Positions 45,440 to 56,886 of a DNA stretch of 64,000 bases are shown here, piece by piece (position 1 is the stretch's first letter; each line of letters begins with the position of its first letter). This DNA comes from Geobacter sp. OR-1 (lineage in GTDB: Bacteria > Desulfobacterota > Desulfuromonadia > Geobacterales > DSM-12255). The translations under genes and the position numbers were made by a program. The notes beneath the pieces were generated by a model. The model did no database searches, was not told where the DNA came from, and was given only the letters and a program-made list of their open reading frames with translations. The stretch covers positions 62,001-126,000 of the forward strand of contig NZ_BAZF01000002.1 in NCBI RefSeq assembly GCF_000813145.1, given 5' to 3'.

Positions 45440-46523
45440 TTTCCCCTCCGGGATTCCAGGTGGAAATATTTTTCTGATAATGGTCGCGCTGATTATTAGT
45501 GACAATCTGCGCAAATTCTGAAAATGCGGCCGGCTCAGCACCACATTCAAAACCGGGCCGGTCATCCCAACTCAGATGCCTAACCGGCAGGCCATACGCG
45601 GATGCGGCCGCAACCGCTCTTTTGATACTGCGATCCGGCAGCAATCGCGAGAGGGTATGAATCGTGATATATTCGTGACAACGGTCGAGCCCGGCACTGG
45701 CCAGCTCCGATGTATTAGTGGGATGCGTAATGATTATTATCCTGTGCCCCTGACGGGCAGCAGTGGCTAAAATTGCATAGCGTTCCTTGGCCAGCGTAAC
45801 CTCAGAACCTTTCGGAACGTGAAGGCAAAACGCCATCTCCTCCCCCCATGACTCCGAGAAGATGGCCCGAATTCTCTGCTCATGCTCAACTCTGCGGGCC
45901 GCTGACCCGAGTGTTGCCTCTTCAGACTTCTCTACCAGGCTATCAGGAACAATACACGTTCGATACCCTTCTCGCCAGCACCTGCGGGAATACTCCTTGA
46001 GGCACCATGCCGCCCCATCCATCTGCTCGTCGAAATTTCCGGCGGTATCATAAAGCGACCGCCGCATCAGGAGCGCCGCAAAATCTGCCGAAGAAAGTTC
46101 CATACCGCGAGAAAGTGCCCCATTGCGACTGCTGGACCGTTTTCCGTCTTTTTCTATATATTTCGGGACAACAACGCCGCAATCCGGGGTCTGATGCAGG
46201 AAATCATACAACGGCTCAAACCAGCCCGGCCGGACAATGGAATTCTGACGCACTATCGCTACATATTTTGACTCCGCACGGCTCAACCCCCTGTTAACGG
46301 CCTTTACAAACCCCTCATTGACAAGGTTTTTCAAAAACAACACCCTGACATCGAGCGCTTCGGCAAACTCCTCAAGCATCCGCTCGGTTTCCCGGTCGCT
46401 GCTGTTGTCCACAAGGATCAAGCGGGTATCGGCAGTGTTTTGTACCAGGCTCACCAGACAGGCGCGGGTCTCAACCGGACGGTTCCAGATTGGGACAATT
46501 ATGTCAACGGATTCATGGCTCAT
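45429..46523 (-). CDS. Glycosyltransferase-like protein, GT2 fold N-terminus plus unknown C-terminal domain
   Basis: 364 residues. Residues 1-190 follow the GT2 pattern: VDIIVPIWNRPVETRACL, LILVDNSSDRET, NEGFVKAVNRGL, and RPGWFEPL. The metal-binding D-x-D stretch expected before RPGW reads VRQNSIV, with no acidic residue, so catalysis by the usual route is doubtful. Residues about 230-350 form a second, Rossmann-like region (AILATAARQGHRIIIITHP ...) that I do not recognise. The start at 46523 (MSHESVDI) is chosen on homology; ribosome sites are weak, and 46568 is an alternative. It lies between mreB and gmhA on the same strand. Confidence 0.7.
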   Translation of the reverse strand: MSHESVDIIVPIWNRPVETRACLVSLVQNTADTRLILVDNSSDRETERMLEEFAEALDVRVLFLKNLVNEGFVKAVNRGLSRAESKYVAIVRQNSIVRPGWFEPLYDFLHQTPDCGVVVPKYIEKDGKRSSSRNGALSRGMELSSADFAALLMRRSLYDTAGNFDEQMDGAAWCLKEYSRRCWREGYRTCIVPDSLVEKSEEATLGSAARRVEHEQRIRAIFSESWGEEMAFCLHVPKGSEVTLAKERYAILATAARQGHRIIIITHPTNTSELASAGLDRCHEYITIHTLSRLLPDRSIKRAVAAASAYGLPVRHLSWDDRPGFECGAEPAAFSEFAQIVTNNQRDHYQKNISTWNPGGESEK

Positions 46524-46663
46524 AGAAGAATTATGTCGGTACCGCCCGGGAAACAAAAAACGCAACATCTCAAGCGAGCATAGAGAGTCAGGTTGACTGA
46601 GGGTCTCCGGGCACTTGCTCCGTTGCGTTTCGATCAAACATTCATAAACTGCAAATGGTAACG

Positions 46664-47707
<1,044 letters not shown>

Positions 47708-47765
47708 TTATTGTAAGCTCCTTGATGTAGCGAATCAGATTAAAAGATTTTCCGGAAAGTTCGGA

Positions 47766-47794
47766 ATCGTAACAGATTCAACCCATTGATGCAA
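47766..47794 (-). promoter_or_regulatory. Sigma-70 type promoter for mreB and following genes
   Basis: Minus strand TTGCAT, 17 bases, TACGAT, about 58 bases before the mreB start. Confidence 0.6.
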
Positions 47795-47834
47795 GGATCA
47801 ATTTTAATCCAACCCATGAACTACAAGAATTTAC

Positions 47835-47864
47835 TTGACACCTGAATGGCCGTGATGCTAAAAG
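47835..47864 (+). promoter_or_regulatory. Probable sigma-70 promoter for rpsT
   Basis: TTGACA followed after 18 bases by TAAAAG (or GCTAAA after 16). The -35 is consensus and the -10 is weak. The start codon lies about 50 bases downstream. Confidence 0.5.
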
Positions 47865-47916
47865 AGATTTTCTTTCTGACATCATAAACATTTGCATCGA
47901 TATATGGAGGTGTAGT

Positions 47917-48180
47917 TTGGCTCATCACAAATCAGCACTCAAGAGAATCAAGCAGAACGAAAAGAAGCGGCTTCGCAACCGTCATGTCCGCTCCACCCTT
48001 CGCACTTTCGTGAAGAATGTACGTGAGGCGGTGGCAGGCAACAACCAGGATGCTGCCCGGGAAGCACTTGCTGCTGCCATTCCGGTCATTGACAAGGCGG
48101 CTTCCAAAGGGGTTATCCACCCCTCAAACGCATCGCGAAGCGTATCAAGGCTGACCAAACTGGTGAATACGCTTAACTAG
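47917..48180 (+). CDS. rpsT: Small ribosomal subunit protein S20
   Basis: 87-residue, very basic helical protein that binds 16S r[24 protein letters not shown] at the start and [23 protein letters not shown] later. The start codon is TTG behind TGGAGGTG. A UUG start is also used by E. coli rpsT, where it is part of translational autoregulation, so similar control may apply here. Monocistronic, with its own promoter and terminator, convergent with holA. Confidence 0.98.
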   Translation: MAHHKSALKRIKQNEKKRLRNRHVRSTLRTFVKNVREAVAGNNQDAAREALAAAIPVIDKAASKGVIHPSNASRSVSRLTKLVNTLN

Positions 48181-48202
48181 CGCACCGGTATTGCATGATT
48201 TC

Positions 48203-48229
48203 AAAGGGCGTGCTCAGCACGCCCTTTTG
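48203..48229. terminator. Rho-independent terminator between rpsT and holA
   Basis: AAAGGGCGTG, loop CTCAG, CACGCCCTTTT. The stem is symmetrical enough to stop both convergent transcripts; the holA stop codon begins three bases further on. Confidence 0.88.
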
Positions 48230-48231
48230 CA

Positions 48232-49230
48232 TTAGTTAAGGTTCCCGCCGCAAATCTTCGCTACCAGCTCTCCGATTACGATTGTAGACCTGCCCCCGCT
48301 TTTCATCGCCAGATCTGCCGAGAAAAACAGCTCAAAGAGCAGCCGGCAGTCCGTCGTGGTAAAATTTCGCGCCTGTTTGAGCATCCCTTTCAGGAAATAC
48401 GGATTGATCCCGGTCTTCTTGGCGATTTCCTGTTCGCCGGCACTGCGGTCAATCAACTCCCGTACCTGCCAGATCTGTCGAAAATGACGGGTGATCATCG
48501 CAAGGAGCATCAAAGGCGCCTCGCCGTCCCGAAGAATGGTCTGAAGCTTCCTCATCGCAGCAGCGAGGTTCCTGTCCCCAAGGGCATTGGTTAGTTCAAA
48601 AACATTGTCCACCTTGGTATCGGAAACAATGCTGCGAACATCCGACAGCTCTATTGTCGGGCGTTGACCTGCGTACGTCGCGACCTTTTCGATCTGGGAA
48701 GCCAGTTCCTGCAGATTGTTCCCGACAAGATGCACCAGCATCTCCGCGGCCGCCGGATTGATCTTCTTGCCGTACCCTCCGGCCTCGGCCCTGATGAATC
48801 CGCCGAGCTGGTTCTCGTAAGGCCTTTTGCATTCCACCAGAACGCCGTGCTTTTTAAGTTCTGTGAAGAATTTTTTCCGCTGGTCGATTTTTTCTCCCTG
48901 GATTATCAGGCAGGTGGAAGGGGAAGGGTTCTGGAGATAGATCGAGAGCTGATCCAAAGCTGCCGAAGAGAGGGCCTCCCCGCGCTTTACCAGGACCACC
49001 CGCCAGTCGGCAAACATCGGCATCGTCTGGGCGGTGTCGGCCACCTCTTCACCCTTGCACTCGGCTCCGTAGTACACATTGAGATTAAAGTCGCGGCTTG
49101 CCGGATCTACGAGACGTTCCAGAAGCCTGTTGATCCCCCGTTCCATGAGATAAGGCTCATCGCCATGGAAATAATAAATTGGCGCGATCTCTCCCCTGCC
49201 GATTGCTGCGTCAAGTTCTTCTGGTTTCAC
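48232..49230 (-). CDS. holA: DNA polymerase III delta subunit
   Basis: Clamp-loader subunit that opens the beta sliding clamp. About 332 residues: AAA+-like N-terminal domain with APIYYFHGDEPYLMERGI, a middle lid region with GNNLQELASQIEKVATYAG, and the C-terminal collar helices (MLLAMITRHFRQIWQVREL, NPYFLKGMLKQARNF). Start is uncertain: GTG 49230 (VKPEELDAAIGRGEI) has GAGGGACCGGAA upstream and matches where homologues begin; TTG 49257 is the earliest alternative. It follows lptE closely on the same strand. Confidence 0.92.
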   Translation of the reverse strand: MKPEELDAAIGRGEIAPIYYFHGDEPYLMERGINRLLERLVDPASRDFNLNVYYGAECKGEEVADTAQTMPMFADWRVVLVKRGEALSSAALDQLSIYLQNPSPSTCLIIQGEKIDQRKKFFTELKKHGVLVECKRPYENQLGGFIRAEAGGYGKKINPAAAEMLVHLVGNNLQELASQIEKVATYAGQRPTIELSDVRSIVSDTKVDNVFELTNALGDRNLAAAMRKLQTILRDGEAPLMLLAMITRHFRQIWQVRELIDRSAGEQEIAKKTGINPYFLKGMLKQARNFTTTDCRLLFELFFSADLAMKSGGRSTIVIGELVAKICGGNLN

Positions 49231-49275
49231 TTCCGGTCCCTCAAGCTGTAATTGCAAACAACGAAACGCCAGCGT

Positions 49276-49779
49276 CTAAAAGCTGTTTCCGCTTTCTCTC
49301 TCGATATCTTCGGCCAGTTTCCGGCACAGCTCGCGTCGCGCCGCATCCTCGGCATTAAGCTTTAAAGCAAGGTCGCTGCTGGTGGGATAGTCCTGTCCCG
49401 CTCGCAAGACCCCTTTCCATAGGACATTGCCGCTCTTGCGTTCCCGTAATGATGCCTCGACAGTCATCACCACCCGGTAGACCGCAACCTTGTCACTGGC
49501 GTTATATCCGCTTACAGACTCGCTGTAGTCAAGAATGTCCCCTGTGAGCTCAAGGTCGGCATTGGCAGGGCTCACTACCCTTCCACCGCCGGTCCGGGCA
49601 AAGAGGTCTACCAGCCTCTCGGTGACGCATGATTCCAGGTTTGGCCGGAACGTCTTATTGCCGAACAAAGGGATGGCAATCGTCTGGTTGCGGGAAACAT
49701 CCCGCTTCACCAAACCGTAACCGCAGCCGGTCAAGACGGCAAATGCAATAAGAATTAACACTTTGATAAATCCGTACAA
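49276..49779 (-). CDS. lptE: LPS-assembly lipoprotein LptE
   Basis: Outer-membrane lipoprotein that plugs the LptD barrel for LPS export. 167 residues: lipoprotein signal IAFAVLTGC with the acylated Cys at position 19 followed by GYG, the usual LptE start. Downstream QTIAIPLFGNKTFRPNLES and VYRVVMTVEASLRERKSG fit the family. TTG start with GGAGGATAGCCG in front. Position between leuS and holA is the same as in many proteobacteria. Confidence 0.9.
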   Translation of the reverse strand: MYGFIKVLILIAFAVLTGCGYGLVKRDVSRNQTIAIPLFGNKTFRPNLESCVTERLVDLFARTGGGRVVSPANADLELTGDILDYSESVSGYNASDKVAVYRVVMTVEASLRERKSGNVLWKGVLRAGQDYPTSSDLALKLNAEDAARRELCRKLAEDIERESGNSF

Positions 49780-49853
49780 CGGCTATCCTCCATAGTCGAC
49801 GACCCCGCAAGCGTTGCCTGCAGGGTCGCAATGTCTTCACCCAAAAGGAGGGA

Positions 49854-52328
49854 TCAGCCGACCACAATATTCAACAACTTGCCCGGTACGTAAATGACCT
49901 TGCGGATCGCCTTCCCCTCAAGATGCATCTGGATTTTCGGATCAGCCAGCGCCGCCTGCTGGACCGACTCCTGGGTAGCATCCGCAGGAACCGTGACCTT
50001 ACCCCTGAGCTTGCCGTTTACCTGAAGAACAACCAGGAGTTCCTCATCCACTGCTGCAGAGGCGTCGTATCTCGGCCAGCCTTGCACCTCCACGCCACCT
50101 TCATGCCCCAGGACACGCCATAATTCCTCGGCAAAATGAGGCACGAACGGCGCCAGCAAGAGCACCATGGCTTCTACTGTCTCCTTGAGCACCGCTCTAT
50201 TGGCGGAGTCATTCCTGGCCTCAAAGGAAAATACCGCATTGACTAGCTCCATGATGGCGGAAATCGCGGTGTTGAAGTGAAACCTCTCTCCGACATCTTC
50301 CGTGACCTTGCGAATGGTCTTATGCAGAACCCGGCGTAGCGCCTTTCCCTCGTCTCCCAGCTTATCGAGATCAAGCGGCCCGGCTCCTTCAAGCAGAGGC
50401 TTCAACTCAAAGACAAGTTTCCATACCCGGTTGAGAAACCGGAAACTTCCGTCCACCCCGTTGTCGCTCCAGTCGAGATCCTTCTCCGGTGGCGCGGCAA
50501 AGAGTGAAAAAAGACGCGCCGTGTCTGCCCCGTATTTCCGGATGAGCGCATCAGGATCGACCACGTTTCCTTTGGACTTGCTCATCTTTGCCCCGTCCTT
50601 GATTACCATCCCCTGGGTCAGAAGATTGGTGAACGGTTCGTCTATGTCAACGTAACCGAGATCCCGCAGGACCTTGGTGAAAAATCTGGCGTAGAGCAGA
50701 TGCAGGACCGCATGCTCGATGCCGCCGATATACTGGTCCACCGACATCCAGTATTCGGTCTCGCCCTTGTCAATCGGCCCGGAATCGAAACTCGGACAAC
50801 AGTAGCGCAGGAAGTACCAGGAGGACTGCACGAAAGTGTCCATGGTATCGGTTTCCCGGCGTGCCGGCTTGCCGCACTTCGGACAGGGGACCTTCACGAA
50901 AGATTCGACCTTGGCAAGAGGATTCCCGCCCTCACCGGTGAATGCCACATCCTTGGGGAGAATTACCGGCAGATCCTGTTCCGGAACCGGTACTACTCCG
51001 CAGCAGTCGCAGTAAATGACCGGGATCGGATTCCCCCAGTAACGCTGTCTCGATATCAACCAGTCGCGCAACCGGAAATTGACCGTCTTGGTACCGAGCC
51101 CTTTTGACTCGAGGTAGTCGGCAATCTTTTCCTTGGCGTCATTGCTGTTCATGCCGTTGAAATCACCCGAATTGGCCATGATGCCGGGTTCCGTGTAGGC
51201 GGATTTCATGGTTGTCGCATCGAGCAGATCCCCGGGCGGCTGGATAACCACCTGTAGCGGCAGATCGTATTTCTGGGCAAATTCGAAATCCCTCTGATCA
51301 TGAGTCGGTACGGCCATAACCGCTCCAGTGCCATAGTCGAGAAGGACAAAATTCGCAAGATAGACCGGCATCCGCCGTCCGGTCACCGGGTTGATGCAGT
51401 ACGACCCGGTGAATACCCCCTCCTTTTCCAGGTCTTCGGCAGTCCTCCTGGCCTTCTCGGTCTTTCTGACCCTGTCGATGAACGCCTCTACCTCACTGCG
51501 GCGGTCGGCAGTCGTCAGGTCCAGTGCCAGCGGGTGCTCGGGAGCCAGAGACATGAAGGTTGCACCGAAGAGCGTGTCCTGGCGGGTAGTAAATACCCTG
51601 ATTGCATCGTCCCTGCCTTCGATGGCAAAGTCGATCTCGCAGCCGAAACTCTTCCCGATCCAGTTGCGCTGCATGACCAGTACCCGCTCCGGCCAGCCGG
51701 GGAGCCTGTTTGTCCAGTCGAGCAGTTCTTCGGCATAATCGGTAATCCGGAAAAACCACTGATCAAGTTCCTTCTGCATGACCTCGCTGTCGCATCTCCA
51801 GCAACAGCCATCTTCAACCTGCTCGTTGGCAAGAACCGTCTCACACTTCGGGCACCAGTTGACCGCAGCATTGCGCTTGTAAGCAAGCCCCTTGTCGTAC
51901 ATCAGCAGGAACAGCTTCTGCTCCCACTTGTAATAATCAAGATCGCAGGTGGCAAGCTCGCGATCCCAATCGTACGAGAGCCCCATCTTTTTCAGCTGGC
52001 CGCGCATGTAGGCGATATTGTCATACGTCCAGACAGCCGGGTGGCTCTTGTGCTGGATGGCCGCATTTTCCGCCGGCATCCCGAAGGCATCCCACCCCAT
52101 CGGATGGAGAACATTGAAACCGTTCATCCGCTTAAACCTGGCGATTACATCGCCAATGGAATAATTCCTAACATGTCCCATATGGATACGTCCCGACGGG
52201 TACGGAAACATCTCGAGCAGATAGTATTTGGATCTGGCAGTATCATGGGAAACCTTGAAACTCTTGTTCTCTTCCCAATGTTTTTGCCATTTTTCTTCGA
52301 CAACCGCTGGCTGGTATTTCTCCTCCAC
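49854..52328 (-). CDS. leuS: Leucyl-tRNA synthetase
   Basis: Class I aminoacyl-tRNA synthetase, 824 residues, EC 6.1.1.4. HIGH motif in [23 protein letters not shown] motif in [14 protein letters not shown], editing (CP1) domain about 225-415 with [13 protein letters not shown], and zinc-like cysteines in [12 protein letters not shown] and [18 protein letters not shown]. Start is GTG behind AGGAGAGC. Only 20 bases separate it from the cytochrome gene upstream, so read-through from that operon is possible; no T-box or own promoter was recognised. Confidence 0.98.
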   Translation of the reverse strand: MEEKYQPAVVEEKWQKHWEENKSFKVSHDTARSKYYLLEMFPYPSGRIHMGHVRNYSIGDVIARFKRMNGFNVLHPMGWDAFGMPAENAAIQHKSHPAVWTYDNIAYMRGQLKKMGLSYDWDRELATCDLDYYKWEQKLFLLMYDKGLAYKRNAAVNWCPKCETVLANEQVEDGCCWRCDSEVMQKELDQWFFRITDYAEELLDWTNRLPGWPERVLVMQRNWIGKSFGCEIDFAIEGRDDAIRVFTTRQDTLFGATFMSLAPEHPLALDLTTADRRSEVEAFIDRVRKTEKARRTAEDLEKEGVFTGSYCINPVTGRRMPVYLANFVLLDYGTGAVMAVPTHDQRDFEFAQKYDLPLQVVIQPPGDLLDATTMKSAYTEPGIMANSGDFNGMNSNDAKEKIADYLESKGLGTKTVNFRLRDWLISRQRYWGNPIPVIYCDCCGVVPVPEQDLPVILPKDVAFTGEGGNPLAKVESFVKVPCPKCGKPARRETDTMDTFVQSSWYFLRYCCPSFDSGPIDKGETEYWMSVDQYIGGIEHAVLHLLYARFFTKVLRDLGYVDIDEPFTNLLTQGMVIKDGAKMSKSKGNVVDPDALIRKYGADTARLFSLFAAPPEKDLDWSDNGVDGSFRFLNRVWKLVFELKPLLEGAGPLDLDKLGDEGKALRRVLHKTIRKVTEDVGERFHFNTAISAIMELVNAVFSFEARNDSANRAVLKETVEAMVLLLAPFVPHFAEELWRVLGHEGGVEVQGWPRYDASAAVDEELLVVLQVNGKLRGKVTVPADATQESVQQAALADPKIQMHLEGKAIRKVIYVPGKLLNIVVG

Positions 52329-52348
52329 GCTCTCCTCCGAATCATTGA

Positions 52349-54478
52349 TTACATAACTTCGTTATCGCCTTTATGGCATCTGGCACAATTAGGGCTTCCG
52401 GTAATATTATACGCATGGCAGGCACCGCACGATTTACCGGACTGCATTTCCGCCATCGTATATGACCTGCGGTTCACACCGGTGGCAAATATCTTGTAAT
52501 GACAATCGACGCATTTGTATCCCTTTTCCTTATGCGCCTTGTGGCTGAAAAAAGCACTGCTCGTCTTTTTGTCGGGGAATTCATACTTGATCGCCTTGGT
52601 ATGCGGATGGCACTTGTTGCAATCCTTCTTGACGGAAAAGGCTTCTTTGCCATCATGACAGGTCCCGCACGATTTACCGGATTCCATGTCGGGCATCGTG
52701 AAGGAACGTCTCCCCGGGCCAGCGATAAAGATGCTGTCATGGCACCGGTTGCAGCGATAGAGCGTGATATGAGCCGAGTGTTTGAACAACCCGCCCGAAG
52801 CCTTGAAAGGAATATCTTTGACCGGATGACAGCGGGTACAATTTGCGGCCGCAGTAAATGCATCCTTGTCGTTGTGGCAGCCACCGCAAGACTTGCCTGC
52901 CTCCATCTGTGCCATGGTATATCTTTTTGCCGCAACACCGGTGGTAAACAGCTTGTTATGACAATCATCGCACTTGTAAACCGATGTATGGAATTTGTGG
53001 CTGAACGGGGTAGGCCCTGCCCCCATGGAGTTTATCTGCAGTTCGGGTGCCCCCTGATGGCACCGGTTACAACTCCCGGCAACCGAAAAGGCATCCCTGC
53101 CGCTCAGATGGCAGGCACCGCAGGAAAGGCCTTTCTCCATATCCGGCATGGTCCTGCTCTTGTTGCCAACCCCGTCCTTGAACAGTTTGTTGTGACAGGC
53201 GGTACAGGAGTACAGGGCGTAATGATAGGTGTGACTGAACCTGGCGCTTAGGACAAAATCAATATCCTTCACCGGATGACAGCGACCGCAGTTTGCCGAC
53301 ACACTGAAGGCTGCTTTGCCGTTATGGCACCCGCCGCAGGATTCACCCTTCTCCATCTGTTTCATGGTGAAACGCTTGGCCATGGTCCCGGTGGTAAAAA
53401 GCTTGAAGTGACAGTCATCGCAACTGAACTTTTTCCCCATGTGAAAGGTGTGGCTGAAAACTGCCTTGCCTGCTCCGGGGATCTTCCATTCCAGTTCTTT
53501 TGTCCCGGTGTGGCAACGGTTGCAGTTTCCCCAGGCCGAGAATGCCATATCCCCCTCATGGCAGGCACCGCAGGAACGGCCGATTTTTTTCTCCATGTCG
53601 GCCATGGTGTATGCGGTACGGAGGGGGCCAGCTGTATAGATACCGCTGTGGCAATCTCCGCAACGGTAAATCTTGAGATGGAATGAATGCGGGAACAGGG
53701 CCTGGGATGCCTTGAAATTCACATCACCGACCGACTTATGGCAACGGTTGCAGTCCCCCTTGACGGAAAATGCGGTCTTGGCATCATGACAACCACCGCA
53801 GGAACTGCCGCTCTCCATCTCTTTCATGGTATGCCTTTTGGCATTGGGGCCGGCAATAAAGAGCTTGCTGTGGCAATCGTAGCAGCCGAACATTTTCAGA
53901 TGATAGGAGTGGCTGAAAGGATCTGCCGCAGCAAAGGGGATATCCTTGACAATATGGCAGCGGACGCAATCACCCTTTACGGAAAAACCGGTCTTGCCGT
54001 CATGGCAGGCACCGCAGGACTTACCCCCTTCCATCTGCTTCATGGTAACGTGAGGATTCTTACCCGACTGGGCGAAGAAATACTTGTTGTGGCAATCGGC
54101 ACAGGTATATAGACCAAGATGGAATTTATGGTCAAAAAGGATGGTCCCGAAATCAGGGATTACTATCGGCACCTTGTCGACAACGTGGCACCTTACGCAC
54201 TCCGACACGTGGAAAGCGCGGGACTTGTTGTGGCAATGACCGCACGACTTCCCTTTCTCCATCTCAGCCATGGTAACAACCGGGTTTTTCTTGCCGATCT
54301 GGTAGAGGGAGCTGTGACAAACCGTACAATCGTTTGCCAGCTTTTTCAGGTGGACGTCATGGTCAAAGATAACCTTGCCGGCATTCTCCGTACTGAAGGT
54401 TACCTTCTTGTAGTCCTTGGCAAACAGGAGTAACGGCGCTGCCAGCAACAACAGCGCCGACACGAAGAAGCGTTTCAA
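52349..54478 (-). CDS. 27-heme c-type cytochrome made of nine triheme c7-like modules
   Basis: 709 residues with a signal peptide ([20 protein letters not shown]) and 27 C-x-x-C-H heme sites, counted by eye. They fall into nine units of about 75 residues, each reading F-x-H-x-x-H, CxxCH, a TMxxME segment, SCGxCH, then a third CxxCH, with extra histidines for bis-His ligation. This is the polymeric c7 design of Geobacter periplasmic cytochromes; G. sulfurreducens is reported to have a 27-heme member. A chain of this length would form a periplasmic electron wire roughly nine domains long. Start is TTG behind GAGGAGTCTGTC. It follows the chemosensory operon by 62 bases with no terminator seen between. 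Confidence 0.95.
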   Translation of the reverse strand: MKRFFVSALLLLAAPLLLFAKDYKKVTFSTENAGKVIFDHDVHLKKLANDCTVCHSSLYQIGKKNPVVTMAEMEKGKSCGHCHNKSRAFHVSECVRCHVVDKVPIVIPDFGTILFDHKFHLGLYTCADCHNKYFFAQSGKNPHVTMKQMEGGKSCGACHDGKTGFSVKGDCVRCHIVKDIPFAAADPFSHSYHLKMFGCYDCHSKLFIAGPNAKRHTMKEMESGSSCGGCHDAKTAFSVKGDCNRCHKSVGDVNFKASQALFPHSFHLKIYRCGDCHSGIYTAGPLRTAYTMADMEKKIGRSCGACHEGDMAFSAWGNCNRCHTGTKELEWKIPGAGKAVFSHTFHMGKKFSCDDCHFKLFTTGTMAKRFTMKQMEKGESCGGCHNGKAAFSVSANCGRCHPVKDIDFVLSARFSHTYHYALYSCTACHNKLFKDGVGNKSRTMPDMEKGLSCGACHLSGRDAFSVAGSCNRCHQGAPELQINSMGAGPTPFSHKFHTSVYKCDDCHNKLFTTGVAAKRYTMAQMEAGKSCGGCHNDKDAFTAAANCTRCHPVKDIPFKASGGLFKHSAHITLYRCNRCHDSIFIAGPGRRSFTMPDMESGKSCGTCHDGKEAFSVKKDCNKCHPHTKAIKYEFPDKKTSSAFFSHKAHKEKGYKCVDCHYKIFATGVNRRSYTMAEMQSGKSCGACHAYNITGSPNCARCHKGDNEVM

Positions 54479-54540
54479 GACAGACTCCTCGCGATGGAGC
54501 GATGGGAAAAGACGACTCGCTGGTTTAGGCGAGCGGAGGG

Positions 54541-54918
54541 TTAAGGAATGTGCAGTAGACTACGTGTCACGTCCAGAATCCGATTCGGCTGGATCGGCTT
54601 GGTGATGTAGTCGTTTGCTCCGAGAGCAAGGGCACGTTCTCTGTCTTCCTGGGCACCCTCTGTGGTTATTATCACGATTGGTATATTCTTATTGTTCGGA
54701 TCGTTCCGTACCAGGCTGACCAATTTCAGGCCATCCATGACCGGCATGTTGATGTCGGTAAAGATCAGATCAAAGTTTTCGGAAGACAACTTTTTTAGCC
54801 CGTCGACCCCGTCATTCGCCTCAACAATCCTTATACCGCGCAAACGTTTCAAAGCAAAGGAGATCAACTGGCGCATGGTGGGCGAATCTTCTACGATCAG
54901 CACCTTGAATTCCTGCAT
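54541..54918 (-). CDS. CheY-like single-domain response regulator
   Basis: 125-residue receiver domain. Acidic pocket in VLIVEDSPTMRQ, phospho-acceptor Asp in LIFTDINMPVMDG, conserved Thr in VIITTEGAQ and Lys in YITKPIQP. The residues resemble true CheY in size and pattern. GAGGGGGCAGAC precedes the ATG. Last of the chemosensory genes, directly upstream of the 27-heme cytochrome. Confidence 0.93.
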   Translation of the reverse strand: MQEFKVLIVEDSPTMRQLISFALKRLRGIRIVEANDGVDGLKKLSSENFDLIFTDINMPVMDGLKLVSLVRNDPNNKNIPIVIITTEGAQEDRERALALGANDYITKPIQPNRILDVTRSLLHIP

Positions 54919-54949
54919 GTCTGCCCCCTCAGAAGAACTGTATATACCT

Positions 54950-55774
54950 TTATTTTGTCAGTAAATCAAGAAATCCCTGAATTGTGTTCAGCTTCCGCTC
55001 TGAATCCGAATAAAGCCTGGAACTGAATATTGCCGTCGCCGCATGACCAGCCAACAGGGTAAACAGCTCGAAATCAACGTCGGCGAATGATTTCTTCTGC
55101 ATCAGCAGCTTGTATATCACCAGAACGCCTATGCACTGTTCCTTGATTTTGAGCGGGATGCAGACCATCGGACTGTTCATGTCCATTTCGTAACTATCAA
55201 GATCCGGGACAAAATAGTTCTCTCCTGTTTTTGCCACTTCCCCGATCACCCCTCCACCCATGGAAACCTTGGGAACCATTTCCCGATCAATACCTTCAGA
55301 CGCCACGGCCTCCAGCATCCTGGTCTTTTCATCAAGAAGCATTATGGCAAAATTCTCGGCGCCGATAAGATTAATCACTATTTCTATTATGATCTGCAAC
55401 ACCTCCGGAAAGTCCAGAGTTGAATGCAGCTGATAGCTGGCAATATAAAGATTGGCCAGATTGTTGTTCTCGGACTCTATTTCGACATAACGGTTGGCAA
55501 AGTCCTTGTTCTCCTCCTCAACCTGCCTGATCCTCTCAACGATATCCGCCTTTTCGCTCTCAAGCTCCGCGATCCGCTGCAAGAGCCGAAGGTTTTCCCC
55601 CTGATTGTTTATGTTGGCAGGTACTGCATTATTGACGTTTTCCATTTCCAGAATACGAAAGCGAAGCCTCTCATTTTCCCTCAGGAGTTCTTGAGTGAAT
55701 TCGGCGCCTTTCTTGAAAACCTGCATGAATTCATCAGCCCTGTTGAGGAAACCTTTATCGTCATCCAGTGGCAT
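54950..55774 (-). CDS. Coiled-coil plus GAF-domain sensor protein
   Basis: 274 residues. Residues about 20-110 are a long coiled coil (NERLRFRILEMENVN, RIAELESEKADIVERIRQVEEEN); residues about 120-255 form a GAF domain (IEIVINLIGAENFAIMLLDEKT, GEVAKTGENYFVPD, MVCIPLKIKEQCIGVLVIYKL). No output domain and no membrane segment, so it likely senses a small ligand or redox state in the cytoplasm and acts by protein contact within the chemosensory array. ATG follows AGGAGTGTTGAC. Confidence 0.88.
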   Translation of the reverse strand: MPLDDDKGFLNRADEFMQVFKKGAEFTQELLRENERLRFRILEMENVNNAVPANINNQGENLRLLQRIAELESEKADIVERIRQVEEENKDFANRYVEIESENNNLANLYIASYQLHSTLDFPEVLQIIIEIVINLIGAENFAIMLLDEKTRMLEAVASEGIDREMVPKVSMGGGVIGEVAKTGENYFVPDLDSYEMDMNSPMVCIPLKIKEQCIGVLVIYKLLMQKKSFADVDFELFTLLAGHAATAIFSSRLYSDSERKLNTIQGFLDLLTK

Positions 55775-55803
55775 GTCAACACTCCTATGTTAGATGATAA
55801 ATA

Positions 55804-56886
55804 TCAGGCGGAATATTTCAGCAATCCGCTATGAAGTGCAATCTCTCTTCCCATTAACTCAATCGGAGCAATCGCAGTTACCACACCGGTAGCGATCGCC
55901 TCGCGCGGCATTCCGAAAACCACCGCCGAATCCTCGGCCTCTGCCATCACTTCACCACCGGCAGCCTTCACAGCCATTACCCCCTTGCTGCCGTCGTTCC
56001 CCATCCCGGTCAGTACCACTGAGAGGAGTCTGGGTCCAAAAATGGTTGCCAACGATGAAAACATCGCATCAACTGAAGGTATATACCTGTCGCTCGAACT
56101 GGGTTGGACGGTCCGGGCAACCACCCCGTCCGGCACCTTCTGAAAAACCAGGTTTTTCCCGCCAGGGGCGATAAGAACTCTGTTTGGCCTGACATAGTCG
56201 CCATCTTCCGCTTCAATAACCTCATAAGGGAGTGTCCGGTTCAACCTCTCGGCAAAAGCCCTGGTAAACCCCGGGGGCATGTGCTGGGAAACGGCAACTC
56301 CATAAGGGAGTTCTGCCGGCAAAGATGCGAACACCGCCTGCAAGGCCGGCGGCCCTCCGGTTGAAGAGCCGATTGCCAGCATTTCGAAACGTGATACCAG
56401 TTCCGGCTTCAGGGGCATGTGCAGATCCACTCCCCGGACGGTCCGATCATCAGCGGATTGAATCTCGTCGTGACGTCTGAGCCTGGATACATTCAGGTTA
56501 AAAACGTTACGAACCTTGGCAAAAAGATCCTCCTTGATCTTAATAATCTCTTCGGAGATGGTACTGGTCGGCTTGGCAATAAAATCCGCAGCGCCGAGTT
56601 CAAGCGCCTTGAATACCCGTTCATCCTCACTATTTGCACTGATTACGATTGTCGGTGTCGGGCATGAGTTCATCATGATCCTCAGCATCGTAAAGCCGTC
56701 CATCCGCGGCATTTCCAGGTCAAGAGTGATAAGATCGGGGCGCAAGTCAATGACTCGTTTCAGTCCCTCTTCCCCATTGGCGGCATAGCCGACCACCTCC
56801 ACGGCCTCAATCTCCTCAAGCATTTTTGTAATAGTCCGGCGGTTGTAGGCTGAGTCATCGATAACCACAACCCTGATCAGCCTCAC
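55804..56886 (-). CDS. cheB: Chemoreceptor methylesterase/deamidase CheB
   Basis: 360 residues: receiver domain (1-125) with phospho-Asp in LITLDLEMPRMDGF, linker, and methylesterase domain (about 170-355) with the catalytic Ser in AIGSSTGGPPAL, His in SQHMPPGFT and Asp in LTGMGNDGSKG. Removes methyl groups from receptor glutamates. GTG start overlaps the cheR stop by four bases. Implies chemoreceptors exist elsewhere, since none is in this window. Confidence 0.97.
   Translation of the reverse strand: MRLIRVVVIDDSAYNRRTITKMLEEIEAVEVVGYAANGEEGLKRVIDLRPDLITLDLEMPRMDGFTMLRIMMNSCPTPTIVISANSEDERVFKALELGAADFIAKPTSTISEEIIKIKEDLFAKVRNVFNLNVSRLRRHDEIQSADDRTVRGVDLHMPLKPELVSRFEMLAIGSSTGGPPALQAVFASLPAELPYGVAVSQHMPPGFTRAFAERLNRTLPYEVIEAEDGDYVRPNRVLIAPGGKNLVFQKVPDGVVARTVQPSSSDRYIPSVDAMFSSLATIFGPRLLSVVLTGMGNDGSKGVMAVKAAGGEVMAEAEDSAVVFGMPREAIATGVVTAIAPIELMGREIALHSGLLKYSA

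Noticed and set aside
49800-49853. Inverted GACCC/GGGTC stretch before lptE as a terminator or T-box after leuS
   Set aside because: There is no T run, and the T-box core sequence is absent; it is downstream of leuS, so it cannot be a leuS leader.
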